45,633 nucleotides of DNA from a virus. The position numbers and the translations under genes are program-made. The DNA is taken from IMG/VR virus record IMGVR_UViG_3300013307_000010, positions 1 through 45,633 of that record. One strand, 5' to 3'. Within the stretch, counting starts at the first letter, position 1. Every line of letters begins with the position of its first letter. Under the pieces are notes generated by a model. The model made no database searches. It was given only the letters and a program-made list of their open reading frames with translations, and was not told the origin of the DNA. Shown here piece by piece: positions 6,466 through 13,523 of the stretch.

Positions 6466-6510
6466 AATATACCCGCGCGCGACGGGTATTGTTTTGCAAA
6501 AAGTGCTATT
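6466..6510 (-). promoter_or_regulatory. Early promoter P2 with shared operator motif
   Basis: Minus strand: AGCACTTTTTGC, AAAACAA, a 17-base spacer with a CCCG/CGGG hairpin, then -10 TATATT (6471-6466). AGCAC-to--10 distance is 36 bp. It is the same as P1 except for bases in the hairpin loop, and drives the PAPS-reductase-like gene. Confidence 0.75.
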
Positions 6511-6512
6511 TA

Positions 6513-7046
6513 CTACGCTAATGCAGACCATAGCAAGCCTTCTCTGCTTATCATCTTCTTCTTTCTTAACTGTTCGTGCGCATTCTGAATGGAGTAATAG
6601 TTAAACCCTTCCCTTCTAAAGTGCTGAATGCAGGTTATTGCTTTTTGCTGAGGGTTTTTGCTTATCCAGTCATAAACCATTTTTTGGGTTTCGTTTAAAG
6701 ATCCTATTGAAGCCCTTAGCGGGGGAAGATCCCCATAATGCCTGGCAAGTTTTAACAGGTAGCAGATCCTTCCGTAACTTATCCCCGACTCACTTGCCGC
6801 AGCAACGCCGCTACCGTGCTTCTTAAATAGTTCTACCGCTTCATCAATGTGCCGTTGTTTTACAGGGTTATTGCCTTTGTGCCTAAGCCTTTCACAAGCG
6901 GTGCTTACTCCAAGCTGGAATGCCCTGTTACGAACTGCGGATTCTGTTCGGTTAAGCGTGTCTGCCAACCATTTAACGTCAATTGGCTTAGCGGCCGTTT
7001 CGATTAGTTTTTCATCAGCAATTGACCATGGCTTATAATGTTTCAT
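6513..7046 (-). CDS. SANT/Myb-like DNA-binding regulator
   Basis: 177 residues. The first 50 (KPWSIADEKLIETAA...WLADTLNRTESAVRNRAFQLG) match the SANT/Myb-like tri-helical pattern of phage regulators, with a W at residue 7 and the ...RTxxAVxxRAxxLG third helix. A second helical segment (about 65-100, HIDEAVELFKKHGSGVAAAS) looks like another HTH, and the C-terminus resembles a winged helix. It is likely a transcription factor and one candidate to bind the shared promoter motif. It is followed directly by promoter P2. Confidence 0.7.
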   Translation of the reverse strand: MKHYKPWSIADEKLIETAAKPIDVKWLADTLNRTESAVRNRAFQLGVSTACERLRHKGNNPVKQRHIDEAVELFKKHGSGVAAASESGISYGRICYLLKLARHYGDLPPLRASIGSLNETQKMVYDWISKNPQQKAITCIQHFRREGFNYYSIQNAHEQLRKKKMISREGLLWSALA

Positions 7047-7054
7047 AAATACCT

Positions 7055-7086
7055 CGTTAAATTAAACTCGCGTCCTTGCGAGTTTG
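7055..7086 (-). terminator. Hairpin, possible weak terminator
   Basis: Minus strand AAACTCGC/GCGAGTTT stem followed by AATTTAA. It lies in the gap before the SANT-like gene. The T tract is poor, so it may attenuate or protect mRNA rather than stop transcription. Confidence 0.55.
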
Positions 7087-7093
7087 ATGGCTA

Positions 7094-7393
7094 TCACGGT
7101 GTGGGGGATGCGGCGATCATGGCTCGGTATCCGCATTGAAACCCTCCAGATGCGACTCCATTCATATGCGCATCTACCATTTCCTGTGTCGGCTCTACCG
7201 GCACAAGCTTCCATCCTTTCGGTGCGGCAACCGGATCGGTGGTTAGGGCGTCAAGAGCGATTTCTGCCATCATAAGCTCAGGTTCAAGATGACCCCTTAC
7301 CGACTCAAATGCAGTCTGTTTTAAACAGAAACGCAACGATTCAATCTTCTTCTTTGCATATTCAACCAGAGCCGCCTTTTCTTCTGTAGTCAT
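7094..7393 (-). CDS. Hypothetical phage protein, 99 aa
   Basis: Start at the ATGA overlap (7393), with GGGGAG upstream; the longer frame to 7435 lies inside the upstream gene. The C-terminal half has the widespread phage motif GWKLVPVEPTQEMVDAH followed by YRAMIAASP. The N-terminus is a charged helix. Function unknown. Confidence 0.65.
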   Translation of the reverse strand: MTTEEKAALVEYAKKKIESLRFCLKQTAFESVRGHLEPELMMAEIALDALTTDPVAAPKGWKLVPVEPTQEMVDAHMNGVASGGFQCGYRAMIAASPTP

Positions 7394-7827
7394 TCTGCAA
7401 TCTCCCCGCCTGCGGCTTTGACTTCTGCAAACCACTGTTCATCGTGTTCATGAATAGCTTCCTTCACCCATCCGATGCATTTCGTTGTGGGGCGCTTCAC
7501 AACGAACCTCTGCGCCTTCAGCCGCGTCAGCTCTGCCTCTAACCGCGCTTTCTCTTCTGATGACCGTTTACGGTCAACGATATGTGCAGTTACACGGCCT
7601 TCCAGCTCTTTGACGCGCGCTTCCAGATCATCACAAGTTACCTCAAGTGATGAGTTTTTCTTTTCAGCCTTAGCCCAATTGTTTAAATACTTCTCTTTAA
7701 GTAGCTCCAGTGCTGCGTAGTCTTCATAGCTAACAAATGGTCCTTCAAAGCTATCTGGCACGGGACTGATCTCATGTGTACCCGTAGCAACGTCTTCATT
7801 CAGGTCGTAGCGTGTAACTTTACTCAT
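7390..7827 (-). CDS. Coiled-coil protein, Ead/Ea22-like, 145 aa
   Basis: A long charged coiled coil (about residues 45-110, with ELEGRVTA...EEKARLEAELTRLKAQ) between a short N-terminal segment and a C-terminal HEHDEQWFAEVKAAGG stretch. This resembles Ead/Ea22-type accessory phage proteins. No catalytic motif. It overlaps both neighbours. Confidence 0.6.
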   Translation of the reverse strand: MSKVTRYDLNEDVATGTHEISPVPDSFEGPFVSYEDYAALELLKEKYLNNWAKAEKKNSSLEVTCDDLEARVKELEGRVTAHIVDRKRSSEEKARLEAELTRLKAQRFVVKRPTTKCIGWVKEAIHEHDEQWFAEVKAAGGEIAE

Positions 7828-8291
7828 TGGCCTTTATCCTCTGGCTGGCGGAGCAATCCATCCGCAAGAACATCAAGCTCGTATGGTGCATAACTGACAT
7901 CCCCCATAGCCACTAGCTTATTTTTCGCTAGACTAACACCCTCAGCCATCCATTGGCGCTTGATGGCGTCGAAATTCGGTGTATTCAGAGTGAAGTCAAT
8001 TTTACCGCCCTTAGCGTATGCAACGGCTATTTTCGCGGCAGCACATTCTACGAGGTATTTTTCTTTCTCGGCCGCCAGCGCGTTCACCTGTTTCTGAAGG
8101 GCTTCGCGCTCTGATTGTTCTTCCAGCTGATTAAGCGCTAACTTCTGAACTTCTATTGTCCATAAATAATCAACCGCGTCTTTAGGTGTAGGTTCAATCG
8201 CCACATATGAGGTCAGGTCGTCAATGCTGTTTCGCAATTGGCGGGCCAGATCTTTTTTGTGTTCACTCTGCTGCAAATCTAACTGTTTCAT
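7824..8291 (-). CDS. Coiled-coil protein, 155 aa
   Basis: First gene after promoter P3, with ACAGGAG before the ATG. Helix-rich (EEQSEREALQKQVNALAAEK) with a C-terminal region containing MGDVSYAPYELDVLADGLLR. Resembles accessory phage proteins of the Ead/Ea22 group. Function unknown. It is translationally coupled to the next gene by ATGA. Confidence 0.6.
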   Translation of the reverse strand: MKQLDLQQSEHKKDLARQLRNSIDDLTSYVAIEPTPKDAVDYLWTIEVQKLALNQLEEQSEREALQKQVNALAAEKEKYLVECAAAKIAVAYAKGGKIDFTLNTPNFDAIKRQWMAEGVSLAKNKLVAMGDVSYAPYELDVLADGLLRQPEDKGQ

Positions 8292-8318
8292 TTTTACTCT
8301 CCTGTGTTGTGTGTCTTT

Positions 8319-8362
8319 ATATTACGAAATGCCTTATCTTTTTTCTTAGCAATTAGTGCTCT
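8319..8362 (-). promoter_or_regulatory. Early promoter P3 with shared operator motif
   Basis: Minus strand: AGCACTAATTGC, TAAGAAA, 17-base spacer, -10 TAATAT (8324-8319). AGCAC-to--10 distance is 36 bp. The stop of the upstream 76-aa gene (TAA) is part of the motif's GCTAA. Confidence 0.75.
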
Positions 8363-8576
8363 TTCGTGGATATCCTGAAGATTTAACGTATTCAAGGCAG
8401 TCTTTCAGTATCATCCTGTATCGGCGCTGATGGTTTGCTTCCGGCAGGTAATCCTGCTCAATAGACATATCTAGGTCCCCGCTGAAGTCCCATGCTTCAC
8501 CCCTATCCATATAGGTAAGGTGCATCAGCGCACGTACGATCATCATGCGCGTTACGAAGGTTTGGTGTTTGCTCAC
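8346..8576 (-). CDS. Hypothetical protein, 76 aa
   Basis: Begins MSKHQTFVTRMMIVRALMHL, coupled to the upstream gene. Its last codons overlap promoter P3. A soluble helical protein with aromatic residues (YMDRGEAWDFSG). Not recognised. Confidence 0.6.
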   Translation of the reverse strand: MSKHQTFVTRMMIVRALMHLTYMDRGEAWDFSGDLDMSIEQDYLPEANHQRRYRMILKDCLEYVKSSGYPRKSTNC

Positions 8577-9148
8577 TTAGCCACCTTCACAAACATCTCA
8601 CACACCGCGAATCCGTGCTTGATAGTTGCCATAAATGTTGACTGCTTACCTTTCTGAAATGAGATATCAACCGCCTTTGACTGCCCAGCCAGAGCCCGAG
8701 CCACCTTGTGTATCTTCTCAAGATTACATGACATCACCGCGATATCAGACACCGAACCGCGAGTGTGGCTCAGGCGTGAAACATCAGGGTAACAGATATC
8801 TACAACCGAAACTTTGGCAATCCTTGCCGCGTATTTGTGTAGCTCATTCGGTAGCGGCTCGACATGGGAATAGCTGGATTTAAGCAGGTATACGCATCCA
8901 GTATCGGTATCCACCACTGCTGATTCGCATCCAGCGGGCATGCTGAACTGGTCAAACTTAACCAGCACCGAACCAGATTTCTCCGCGATAAAAGCTCCTT
9001 GCTTCGGTGTTCGCATCATGACCTTCCCATCACCAGACCAGGCATGTTCATCATTGAAAAGCACAGTCTGAAGCTCTGCGCGACTTTTTAACTTGCTTAC
9101 CGTTTGCAGGTGCGCTTTCAGTACATTAGTGCGGATTATAATTTTCAT
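8573..9148 (-). CDS. Protein of unknown function, 191 aa; faint sliding-clamp-like N-terminus
   Basis: Follows promoter P4 and GAGGAAATCC. The N-terminus (MKIIIRTNVLKAHLQTVSKL...) resembles in pattern the first strand and helix of DNA polymerase III beta subunits, with a later WSGDGKVMMRT strand. The C-terminus is strand-rich. At 191 residues it would be shorter than a bacterial clamp (about 365). The likeness is weak and I do not assign it. A DNA-metabolism role fits the methylase and dUTPase neighbours. Confidence 0.6.
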   Translation of the reverse strand: MKIIIRTNVLKAHLQTVSKLKSRAELQTVLFNDEHAWSGDGKVMMRTPKQGAFIAEKSGSVLVKFDQFSMPAGCESAVVDTDTGCVYLLKSSYSHVEPLPNELHKYAARIAKVSVVDICYPDVSRLSHTRGSVSDIAVMSCNLEKIHKVARALAGQSKAVDISFQKGKQSTFMATIKHGFAVCEMFVKVAK

Positions 9149-9167
9149 GGATTTCCTCGTAAAATAA

Positions 9168-9187
9168 AGGCCGCATCATCGCGGCCT
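9168..9187 (-). terminator. Hairpin at the start of the P4 transcript
   Basis: Minus strand AGGCCGC/GCGGCCT stem followed by TTATTTTA. It begins within a few bases of the +1 predicted for P4, so it may terminate upstream transcription and also cap the new mRNA with a 5' hairpin. Confidence 0.6.
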
Positions 9188-9191
9188 GTTA

Positions 9192-9236
9192 ACTATATCT
9201 GAATGCAGATGTTGTGTTTTAGCTATTCGTGCTAAA
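9192..9236 (-). promoter_or_regulatory. Early promoter P4 with shared operator motif
   Basis: Minus strand: AGCACGAATAGC, TAAAACA, 17-base spacer, -10 TATAGT (9197-9192). AGCAC-to--10 distance is 36 bp. The palindrome is the most symmetrical in the set (TTTAGC...GCTAAA). The methylase stop TAG is embedded in it. Confidence 0.8.
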
Positions 9237-9846
9237 TTATATCGCTGTTTTCTTGCTCCATCTCATGACGTGACAGCCAGGTGGTTTTAAGCGGCGCAGT
9301 GTGCCGGCGGAAGATGAAAATAAACGTTCCTTTCGGATTACCCTTAACAGCCTCCCCCGTAACCGGATGGATATAACCAACCCTACCAGTGTTATAACCA
9401 TCACTAACCAGACCATACATCTCCGCTGCGCCATCAACAGCCATGCGGAACCATTTGGTACTGATGTCGTCCGGCAGCACTACACACACCGTGGAACCAG
9501 CATTGCCTGACTCAATCGCCTTTAATATCCACGGGCGCGGATCAGAGAAGGGTGGGTTCAGCCATATTTTCTCTTTCGCCGGCCACTCTAAAGACAAGGC
9601 GTCATCTTCTTTCGTGAAGAACTTTTCGCACTTTGCATTCTCTGCGCTGGCCGCTGCATCCAGGGTAAATGGCCCTTGCTTCTGGTTAAGGTAATCGTAC
9701 AGCCATGATGGAGTGCTCCATGTTGACCTAACATCCTCTGGCGTAGTGCTTCCTTTCCAGCGCTTCCCAGTGATCTTGAGGTTATCCCCCATCACTTCAT
9801 CATTATCGTATGCGTCAACCGTCATCACATCGTTCTCGTCTTTCAT
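9232..9846 (-). CDS. Phage N6-adenine DNA methyltransferase (Dam type, PF05869-like)
   Basis: 204 residues. The S-adenosylmethionine-binding segment FTLDAAAS (about 60-67) and the catalytic NPPF (97-100, in IWLNPPFSDPRPWI) are the hallmarks of the short phage Dam family seen in T1-like phages and prophages. C-terminal GRVGYIHPVTG and GTFIFIFR are also typical. It likely methylates adenine in phage DNA, possibly against host restriction. It is coupled by ATGA to the dUTPase. Confidence 0.88.
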   Translation of the reverse strand: MKDENDVMTVDAYDNDEVMGDNLKITGKRWKGSTTPEDVRSTWSTPSWLYDYLNQKQGPFTLDAAASAENAKCEKFFTKEDDALSLEWPAKEKIWLNPPFSDPRPWILKAIESGNAGSTVCVVLPDDISTKWFRMAVDGAAEMYGLVSDGYNTGRVGYIHPVTGEAVKGNPKGTFIFIFRRHTAPLKTTWLSRHEMEQENSDII

Positions 9847-10391
9847 TTACCCGTACTCCCAAAGCCATTCTCACCACGCGCAGTTTCCGACAGGTTATCC
9901 ACTTCTAAAATTGTTGTGTGCGGAACAGGGATTAGCATGGCCTGAGCAACGCGATCTCCCGGCTTGATGTTATCCAGGTAATCCCACCCACCCATGCTGT
10001 CGGCGGTAAGCTTTACCATCACCTCGCCGCGATAGCCGCTATCGATAACGCCCACGCAGTTCGACAGGCGAACATCATGGCTAAATCCCTGTCCGCTGCG
10101 TGAGTAAACCATCAGCGCGTAACCTTTGGGGATCTCAAATCGAAGGCCTGTCTTAATAAGCGCTATGCTCACTTCAGGGTAGGTGACGCTGTGGCAGTGC
10201 AGATCGAAACAGGCATCTCCATCGTGCGCATATTTTGGCAGGATGCTATCTTCATATATGCGGTACGAGCCCAACATAACAGATGGCTGTAAATCATCAC
10301 CGATGCTGCGTTGCTTAGGATAACCCTCGACAGTTCGGCGGCACTCTTTAATCAGTTGGTCTAACTCTTGGTCTGCAAATGGATTCGACAT
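9843..10391 (-). CDS. dut: dUTPase (deoxyuridine 5'-triphosphate nucleotidohydrolase)
   Basis: 182 residues, a trimeric dUTPase with all five motifs in order: DGDACFDL (57-64), SRSG (97-100), GVIDSGYRG (114-122), GDRVAQ (145-150) and the arm RGENGFGSTG (172-181). An extra N-terminal helix of about 40 residues precedes the core. It hydrolyses dUTP to dUMP and PPi, limiting uracil in phage DNA. First gene after promoter P5. Confidence 0.93.
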   Translation of the reverse strand: MSNPFADQELDQLIKECRRTVEGYPKQRSIGDDLQPSVMLGSYRIYEDSILPKYAHDGDACFDLHCHSVTYPEVSIALIKTGLRFEIPKGYALMVYSRSGQGFSHDVRLSNCVGVIDSGYRGEVMVKLTADSMGGWDYLDNIKPGDRVAQAMLIPVPHTTILEVDNLSETARGENGFGSTGK

Positions 10392-10415
10392 TTTATTATC
10401 TCCTGTGAAAGAAAA

Positions 10416-10433
10416 CCCAGCATATGCGCTGGG
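10416..10433 (-). terminator. Hairpin overlapping promoter P5
   Basis: A near-perfect palindrome CCCAGC/GCTGGG is followed on the minus strand by TTTTCTTT. It overlaps the -10 of P5, so it could stop upstream transcripts right where the new one starts. Confidence 0.6.
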
Positions 10434-10463
10434 TAATTTTATGGTTAGGCAAAAAGTGCTACT
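10419..10463 (-). promoter_or_regulatory. Early promoter P5 with shared operator motif
   Basis: Minus strand: AGCACTTTTTGC, CTAACCA, 17-base spacer, -10 TATGCT (10424-10419), a weaker -10. AGCAC-to--10 distance is 36 bp. The TAG stop of the upstream gene is in the motif. Confidence 0.65.
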
Positions 10464-11052
10464 CGCAGAGTTTTACGCCGGGGATCTTTCCTGCCGCAAT
10501 GGTTTCGTACAGATTGGAGCTAATTCCATTTCCAGCATGCACAACATCCATGATTGCTTTCACTGCTGCCTCACGCCTGCGATCTGTTTCGGCGCGAATG
10601 GGGCGAAAATTTTTTCGTTTTTCGTCTCCATAGTTCTCAATGGCAACCTCCACCAGGTCATCATTATCATTGGCTTCACGAATAACTGTTAACCACTCTG
10701 ACGCATAAACAACATCTACAGCAAACCAATTCTTGGTGTTTGCATCCATCCACTCGCATCTTACTCCCATGGTCGGCAGCCCCTTACCATCCCACACCAA
10801 ACTCTCAACTTGCTGCGGCGCGGTTTCTGTCAGGGCGGTGAGGGCGGATTCGTAATCATCTTTACTTATAATGAAAGCGCCATAATTACCACAATAATCA
10901 ATTATCTTCCCAAGGTTAATTGACTTAATACACTCATTAACCTTATAAAAATCTACTTCACCACGCATAAGGCCGTTAACTGCAACGTCAGCACCTTGAG
11001 GCCATCCGCCAAATTTAGGCAGTTCTGTAACAAACACATCAAGCACTTTCAT
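10459..11052 (-). CDS. Hypothetical phage protein, 197 aa
   Basis: Start chosen at MKVLDVFVTE; the open frame to 11106 would run into the upstream gene. The middle contains GLPTMGVRCEWMDANTKNW, then NFRPIRAETDRRREAAVKAI, a pattern common in phage proteins that end in a short helical tail. It is probably an accessory early protein; no enzymatic motif is visible. Its stop overlaps promoter P5. Confidence 0.65.
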   Translation of the reverse strand: MKVLDVFVTELPKFGGWPQGADVAVNGLMRGEVDFYKVNECIKSINLGKIIDYCGNYGAFIISKDDYESALTALTETAPQQVESLVWDGKGLPTMGVRCEWMDANTKNWFAVDVVYASEWLTVIREANDNDDLVEVAIENYGDEKRKNFRPIRAETDRRREAAVKAIMDVVHAGNGISSNLYETIAAGKIPGVKLCE

Positions 11053-11335
11053 TTCTATTTTCCTCTTTATCCAACCACAATAAGAACAGCACACAGCAAC
11101 CAGCATGCGCCAGATGGCTTAGCCCACTTTCCTGATCGTTACGCTCACCGCTCCACCATGCCGCAAGGTGGCGCATACATGCATCGAAATAACGCGTCCG
11201 TGATTCAGGTACTGACATCCAGTTTCCTGGTGCGTATTTCTTTGCGCCAAATTCCAGCGCCATGATGATTTCCATCAACGATGACATTGGCACCAGACTG
11301 AATCGCCACTTACCTGCGTCGTGTTTAGTTGTCAT
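11039..11335 (-). CDS. dATP/dGTP diphosphohydrolase-like protein (DUF5664/PF18909 type)
   Basis: 98 residues with the signature KHDAGKWRFSLVP...EFGAKKYAPGNW...RYFDACMRHLAAWW and a late HLAHAGCCVLFLLWL, as in the phage family annotated dATP/dGTP diphosphohydrolase, N-terminal. Members are helical all-alpha NTP-pyrophosphatase-like proteins. Activity is inferred by family. It fits with dUTPase and methylase in a nucleotide-metabolism block. No PurZ or DpoZ partner is seen, so there is no sign of 2-aminoadenine DNA. Confidence 0.75.
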   Translation of the reverse strand: MTTKHDAGKWRFSLVPMSSLMEIIMALEFGAKKYAPGNWMSVPESRTRYFDACMRHLAAWWSGERNDQESGLSHLAHAGCCVLFLLWLDKEENRNESA

Positions 11336-11342
11336 GCCAGCC

Positions 11343-11684
11343 TCAGTTCAGAATTACGCATTCAATCGGATCTCCACTCTGCAACATCAACCATGCTTTG
11401 CGCTGAGCAAGGCTGACGTCGGTAACGAAGATAGCCGCAAGTTCGCCTTTCATATTGGCCGCTGACTGCATGGTTATCATGCCGTTCCCTTGTGGGTCTG
11501 GCTGGCGCAGTGTTTCCTGACCGACAGGGTACGAGGATCCGTCTACGGTAATGGATACGTGAGACATCTCATTGATGCTGTAAACCACGTTACGACCCTG
11601 GCAGTGCATGTTGTAGCTTTCTGCCTGCACTGCCGCTGATACAAAGGATGCTGCAATTACTGCCAGGGTTATTAATTTTTTCAT
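11343..11684 (-). CDS. Secreted periplasmic protein, 113 aa
   Basis: A clear Sec signal peptide (MKKLITLAVIAASFVSA, cleavage after AVQA about residue 21) precedes a small domain with two cysteines (MHCQG and IECVIL) that could form a disulfide. It is coupled by ATGA to another signal-peptide gene. A role in superinfection exclusion or envelope modulation is possible but not shown. Confidence 0.65.
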   Translation of the reverse strand: MKKLITLAVIAASFVSAAVQAESYNMHCQGRNVVYSINEMSHVSITVDGSSYPVGQETLRQPDPQGNGMITMQSAANMKGELAAIFVTDVSLAQRKAWLMLQSGDPIECVILN

Positions 11685-11980
11685 TTTGCTTCTCCAAATC
11701 TCATTGACTGTAGTTTGTTAATTTTGCGCTCCAGAGATGCTAACTCTTTGCGTCGCATAATTTCTGCTTTCTCTTCTGCCTGCTTCTGGCTTAGCTCAAA
11801 CTCGCCTGCCTGGTAGAAGTTTGTTGAAGTGAATGCTACACGACCTCCCGCTTCGATTTTTGCCTTTTCGTGCTGTATTCCCCTGGTGAGCGCATACTTT
11901 GTCACCCAGATATCCGCGATTATTTCAGCCTGAGATACTGCCGGCATCGCAAGTAGCAAGGCGATTATTATTTTGCGCAT
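11681..11980 (-). CDS. Secreted periplasmic protein, 99 aa
   Basis: N-terminus MRKIIIALLLAMPAVSQA is a good signal peptide with an AxA-like cleavage site (SQA/E). The mature part has a beta-like section and a charged coiled coil (SQKQAEEKAEIMRRKELAS). It pairs with the next gene as an exported two-protein unit. Function unknown. Confidence 0.65.
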   Translation of the reverse strand: MRKIIIALLLAMPAVSQAEIIADIWVTKYALTRGIQHEKAKIEAGGRVAFTSTNFYQAGEFELSQKQAEEKAEIMRRKELASLERKINKLQSMRFGEAK

Positions 11981-12864
11981 AGCTCACCTGCCTTGTGCAG
12001 CTTCTTCGGGATTCCTTTACTCCAGATGTCGTGCCGAGGAAGGATGATATCCAGCCCAGTCTCATCAGCCGCAAAGATGGTATCCAGATCGGAATGCAGG
12101 CAAGATACGCGAAGCTTTGCATCTTTATTTCTGAATGCCACCTGAGCAAGATTAGTTGACGACCAGCAGCACCACACTTCAGCACCTGTACCGTAATGTG
12201 TATGCCAGGCATCCAACCATGAAGAACACAGGTAAACGTACTCGCCTTCCCCTTTAATGATCGTAACCCCGCCTGCTGGCATCCCGCCAGACATGAACTT
12301 GACATGGTGGTCGGAATTCATTACCGCCACGTCACACAACTGACCGGGAGTAGCAGCTAAGCTTACCGGGGCAAATATGAAGCTGCCTTTATCCGTGTGT
12401 CGCAGGTTAACCTCTGCCGCAATGCCGTGGCGCAGGTTGTCTATTGACAAACCCACTGCGCATTTATCCAGTGCAGCTACGCACTCATCGTGACTAAGGT
12501 ATGTGCCGTATTTCTCCTGAGAAGCCCTGGCGCTAACTTCCACTTTCACCGCCTCGCGCTTCTCAAAGGGTACATGTCCAACCCATGCCGCCAGATCATT
12601 GATGCACTCACCGAAGTTCATTCCCGTCAGCTTTTGCAGCAGGTATATGCCATCACCGCTGCCACACTGCCCGCAGATATTGCCACCATCTCCGGCGTAG
12701 TTGCAGTGATCATCGAAGCGAAACCTGTCCTTTCCCCCACAAGATGGGCAGGGCCCGTGCTTCTTGCGAAACGTTTCCGATGTGACGTTTGGGCAGATAG
12801 CCATGATCGCCTGAGGCCACATCCCGGCAACTGAGCGCAGCACTTCGTCTTTGTCGTTTCTCAT
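11968..12864 (-). CDS. DNA primase-like protein with zinc ribbon (Prim_Zn_Ribbon)
   Basis: Start chosen at MRNDKDEVLR, with GGTGG upstream and overlapping the stop of a microprotein. 298 residues. Cys39/Cys42 (CPSC) and Cys64/Cys67 (CGQC), around GGKDRFRFDD, form the zinc ribbon of T7 gp4-type and P4-alpha-type primases. A Toprim-like core may follow (EGEYVYLCSSWLDAW...AEVWCCWSSTNL). There is no helicase domain; the superfamily 2 helicase is encoded divergently at 13771. It probably synthesises primers for phage replication. Confidence 0.8.
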   Translation of the reverse strand: MRNDKDEVLRSVAGMWPQAIMAICPNVTSETFRKKHGPCPSCGGKDRFRFDDHCNYAGDGGNICGQCGSGDGIYLLQKLTGMNFGECINDLAAWVGHVPFEKREAVKVEVSARASQEKYGTYLSHDECVAALDKCAVGLSIDNLRHGIAAEVNLRHTDKGSFIFAPVSLAATPGQLCDVAVMNSDHHVKFMSGGMPAGGVTIIKGEGEYVYLCSSWLDAWHTHYGTGAEVWCCWSSTNLAQVAFRNKDAKLRVSCLHSDLDTIFAADETGLDIILPRHDIWSKGIPKKLHKAGELCAK

Positions 12865-12947
12865 AGGTAAACCACCGCCAGAATAACTACCGCCCACACT
12901 ACGGCACTGATAAGCAGCGCCATGCTCATGCCAACATTAATCTTCAT
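12861..12947 (-). CDS. Single-pass membrane microprotein, 28 aa
   Basis: GGGAGG precedes the ATG, and the stop overlaps the primase start (ATGA). It starts MKINVGMSMALLISAVVWA, a hydrophobic helix covering most of the length. It may mainly couple translation of the primase gene. Function unknown. Confidence 0.55.
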   Translation of the reverse strand: MKINVGMSMALLISAVVWAVVILAVVYL

Positions 12948-13131
12948 TTACTACCTCCCACTCACCGAATACGCACGATGGTATTTTAATAAGAGACTTA
13001 ATTCCCATATCATTTAAAATCTCAGCCCATGTACCGCCGTTGATGCATGACATGCTTACCATTACCTCATACTCCGCACCTTCTGTAAGGCAACTGTACT
13101 TGATAAAGCACTTCTTCATTTTGACTTTCAT
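12937..13131 (-). CDS. Hypothetical protein, 64 aa
   Basis: First gene of the long leftward early transcript, after promoter P6, with AGAGG before the ATG. Basic N-terminus (MKVKMKKCFIKY), then a beta-strand-rich body with four cysteines in all. Compact SH3-like composition; not recognised. Confidence 0.65.
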   Translation of the reverse strand: MKVKMKKCFIKYSCLTEGAEYEVMVSMSCINGGTWAEILNDMGIKSLIKIPSCVFGEWEVVNED

Positions 13132-13158
13132 GATGCATTCCTCTGTGTTGATGGATGC

Positions 13159-13204
13159 ATTATGTCAAATCCATTTACGGATGTCTTTAGCTTTTCGTGC
13201 TGTT
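13159..13204 (-). promoter_or_regulatory. Early promoter P6 (leftward) with shared operator motif
   Basis: Minus strand: AGCACGAAAAGC, TAAAGAC, 18-base spacer, -10 CATAAT (13164-13159). AGCAC-to--10 distance is 37 bp. It faces P7 in the divergent control region between the leftward and rightward early operons. Confidence 0.7.
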
Positions 13205-13210
13205 GTGGAT

Positions 13211-13263
13211 AGCACTTTTTGCTAAATATTGGCATTGCCACGGCGCCACCTTACCATTATAGT
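13211..13263 (+). promoter_or_regulatory. Early promoter P7 (rightward) with displaced operator motif
   Basis: A sigma-70 promoter TTGCCA (13235-13240), 17-base spacer, TATAGT (13258-13263). The shared palindrome AGCACTTTTTGCT is at 13211-13223, 47 bp from the -10, that is 11 bp (one helical turn) further than in the other promoters. Here it would lie upstream of RNA polymerase instead of on the -35. Confidence 0.75.
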
Positions 13264-13292
13264 TGTATCACATCCACAAACGGAGAATCACC

Positions 13293-13523
13293 ATGCAACA
13301 CGCAAACAACATCTTTACGCCTGACGATACCGACATTGAAACCATCATTGACTACGCAGGAGATCTGGACGGTTCGACGACGCCGCTGGGAATCCTGGCT
13401 GATAAAATGTCATGCGGAACAAACTTTGCCCGCGGCTTTGCTATGGCTAAGCATCTTTATACAGAAAAATCCCGGATGGCAATGGTTGTCATCCTTCACA
13501 AAATGAAAGAGGCATCAAAATGA
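13293..13523 (+). CDS. Hypothetical protein, 76 aa
   Basis: Start at MQHANNIF after CGGAGAATCACC; the frame to 13263 overlaps the promoter. A soluble acidic N-terminus (TPDDTDIETIIDYAGDLDG) precedes a basic C-terminal helix. First gene of the rightward replication and recombination operon. Not recognised. Confidence 0.65.
   Translation: MQHANNIFTPDDTDIETIIDYAGDLDGSTTPLGILADKMSCGTNFARGFAMAKHLYTEKSRMAMVVILHKMKEASK

Noticed and set aside
13204-13212. DnaA-box-like TGTGGATAG in the divergent control region
   Set aside because: One mismatch to the consensus and single; expected by chance. Kept only as a remark for the alternative origin position.
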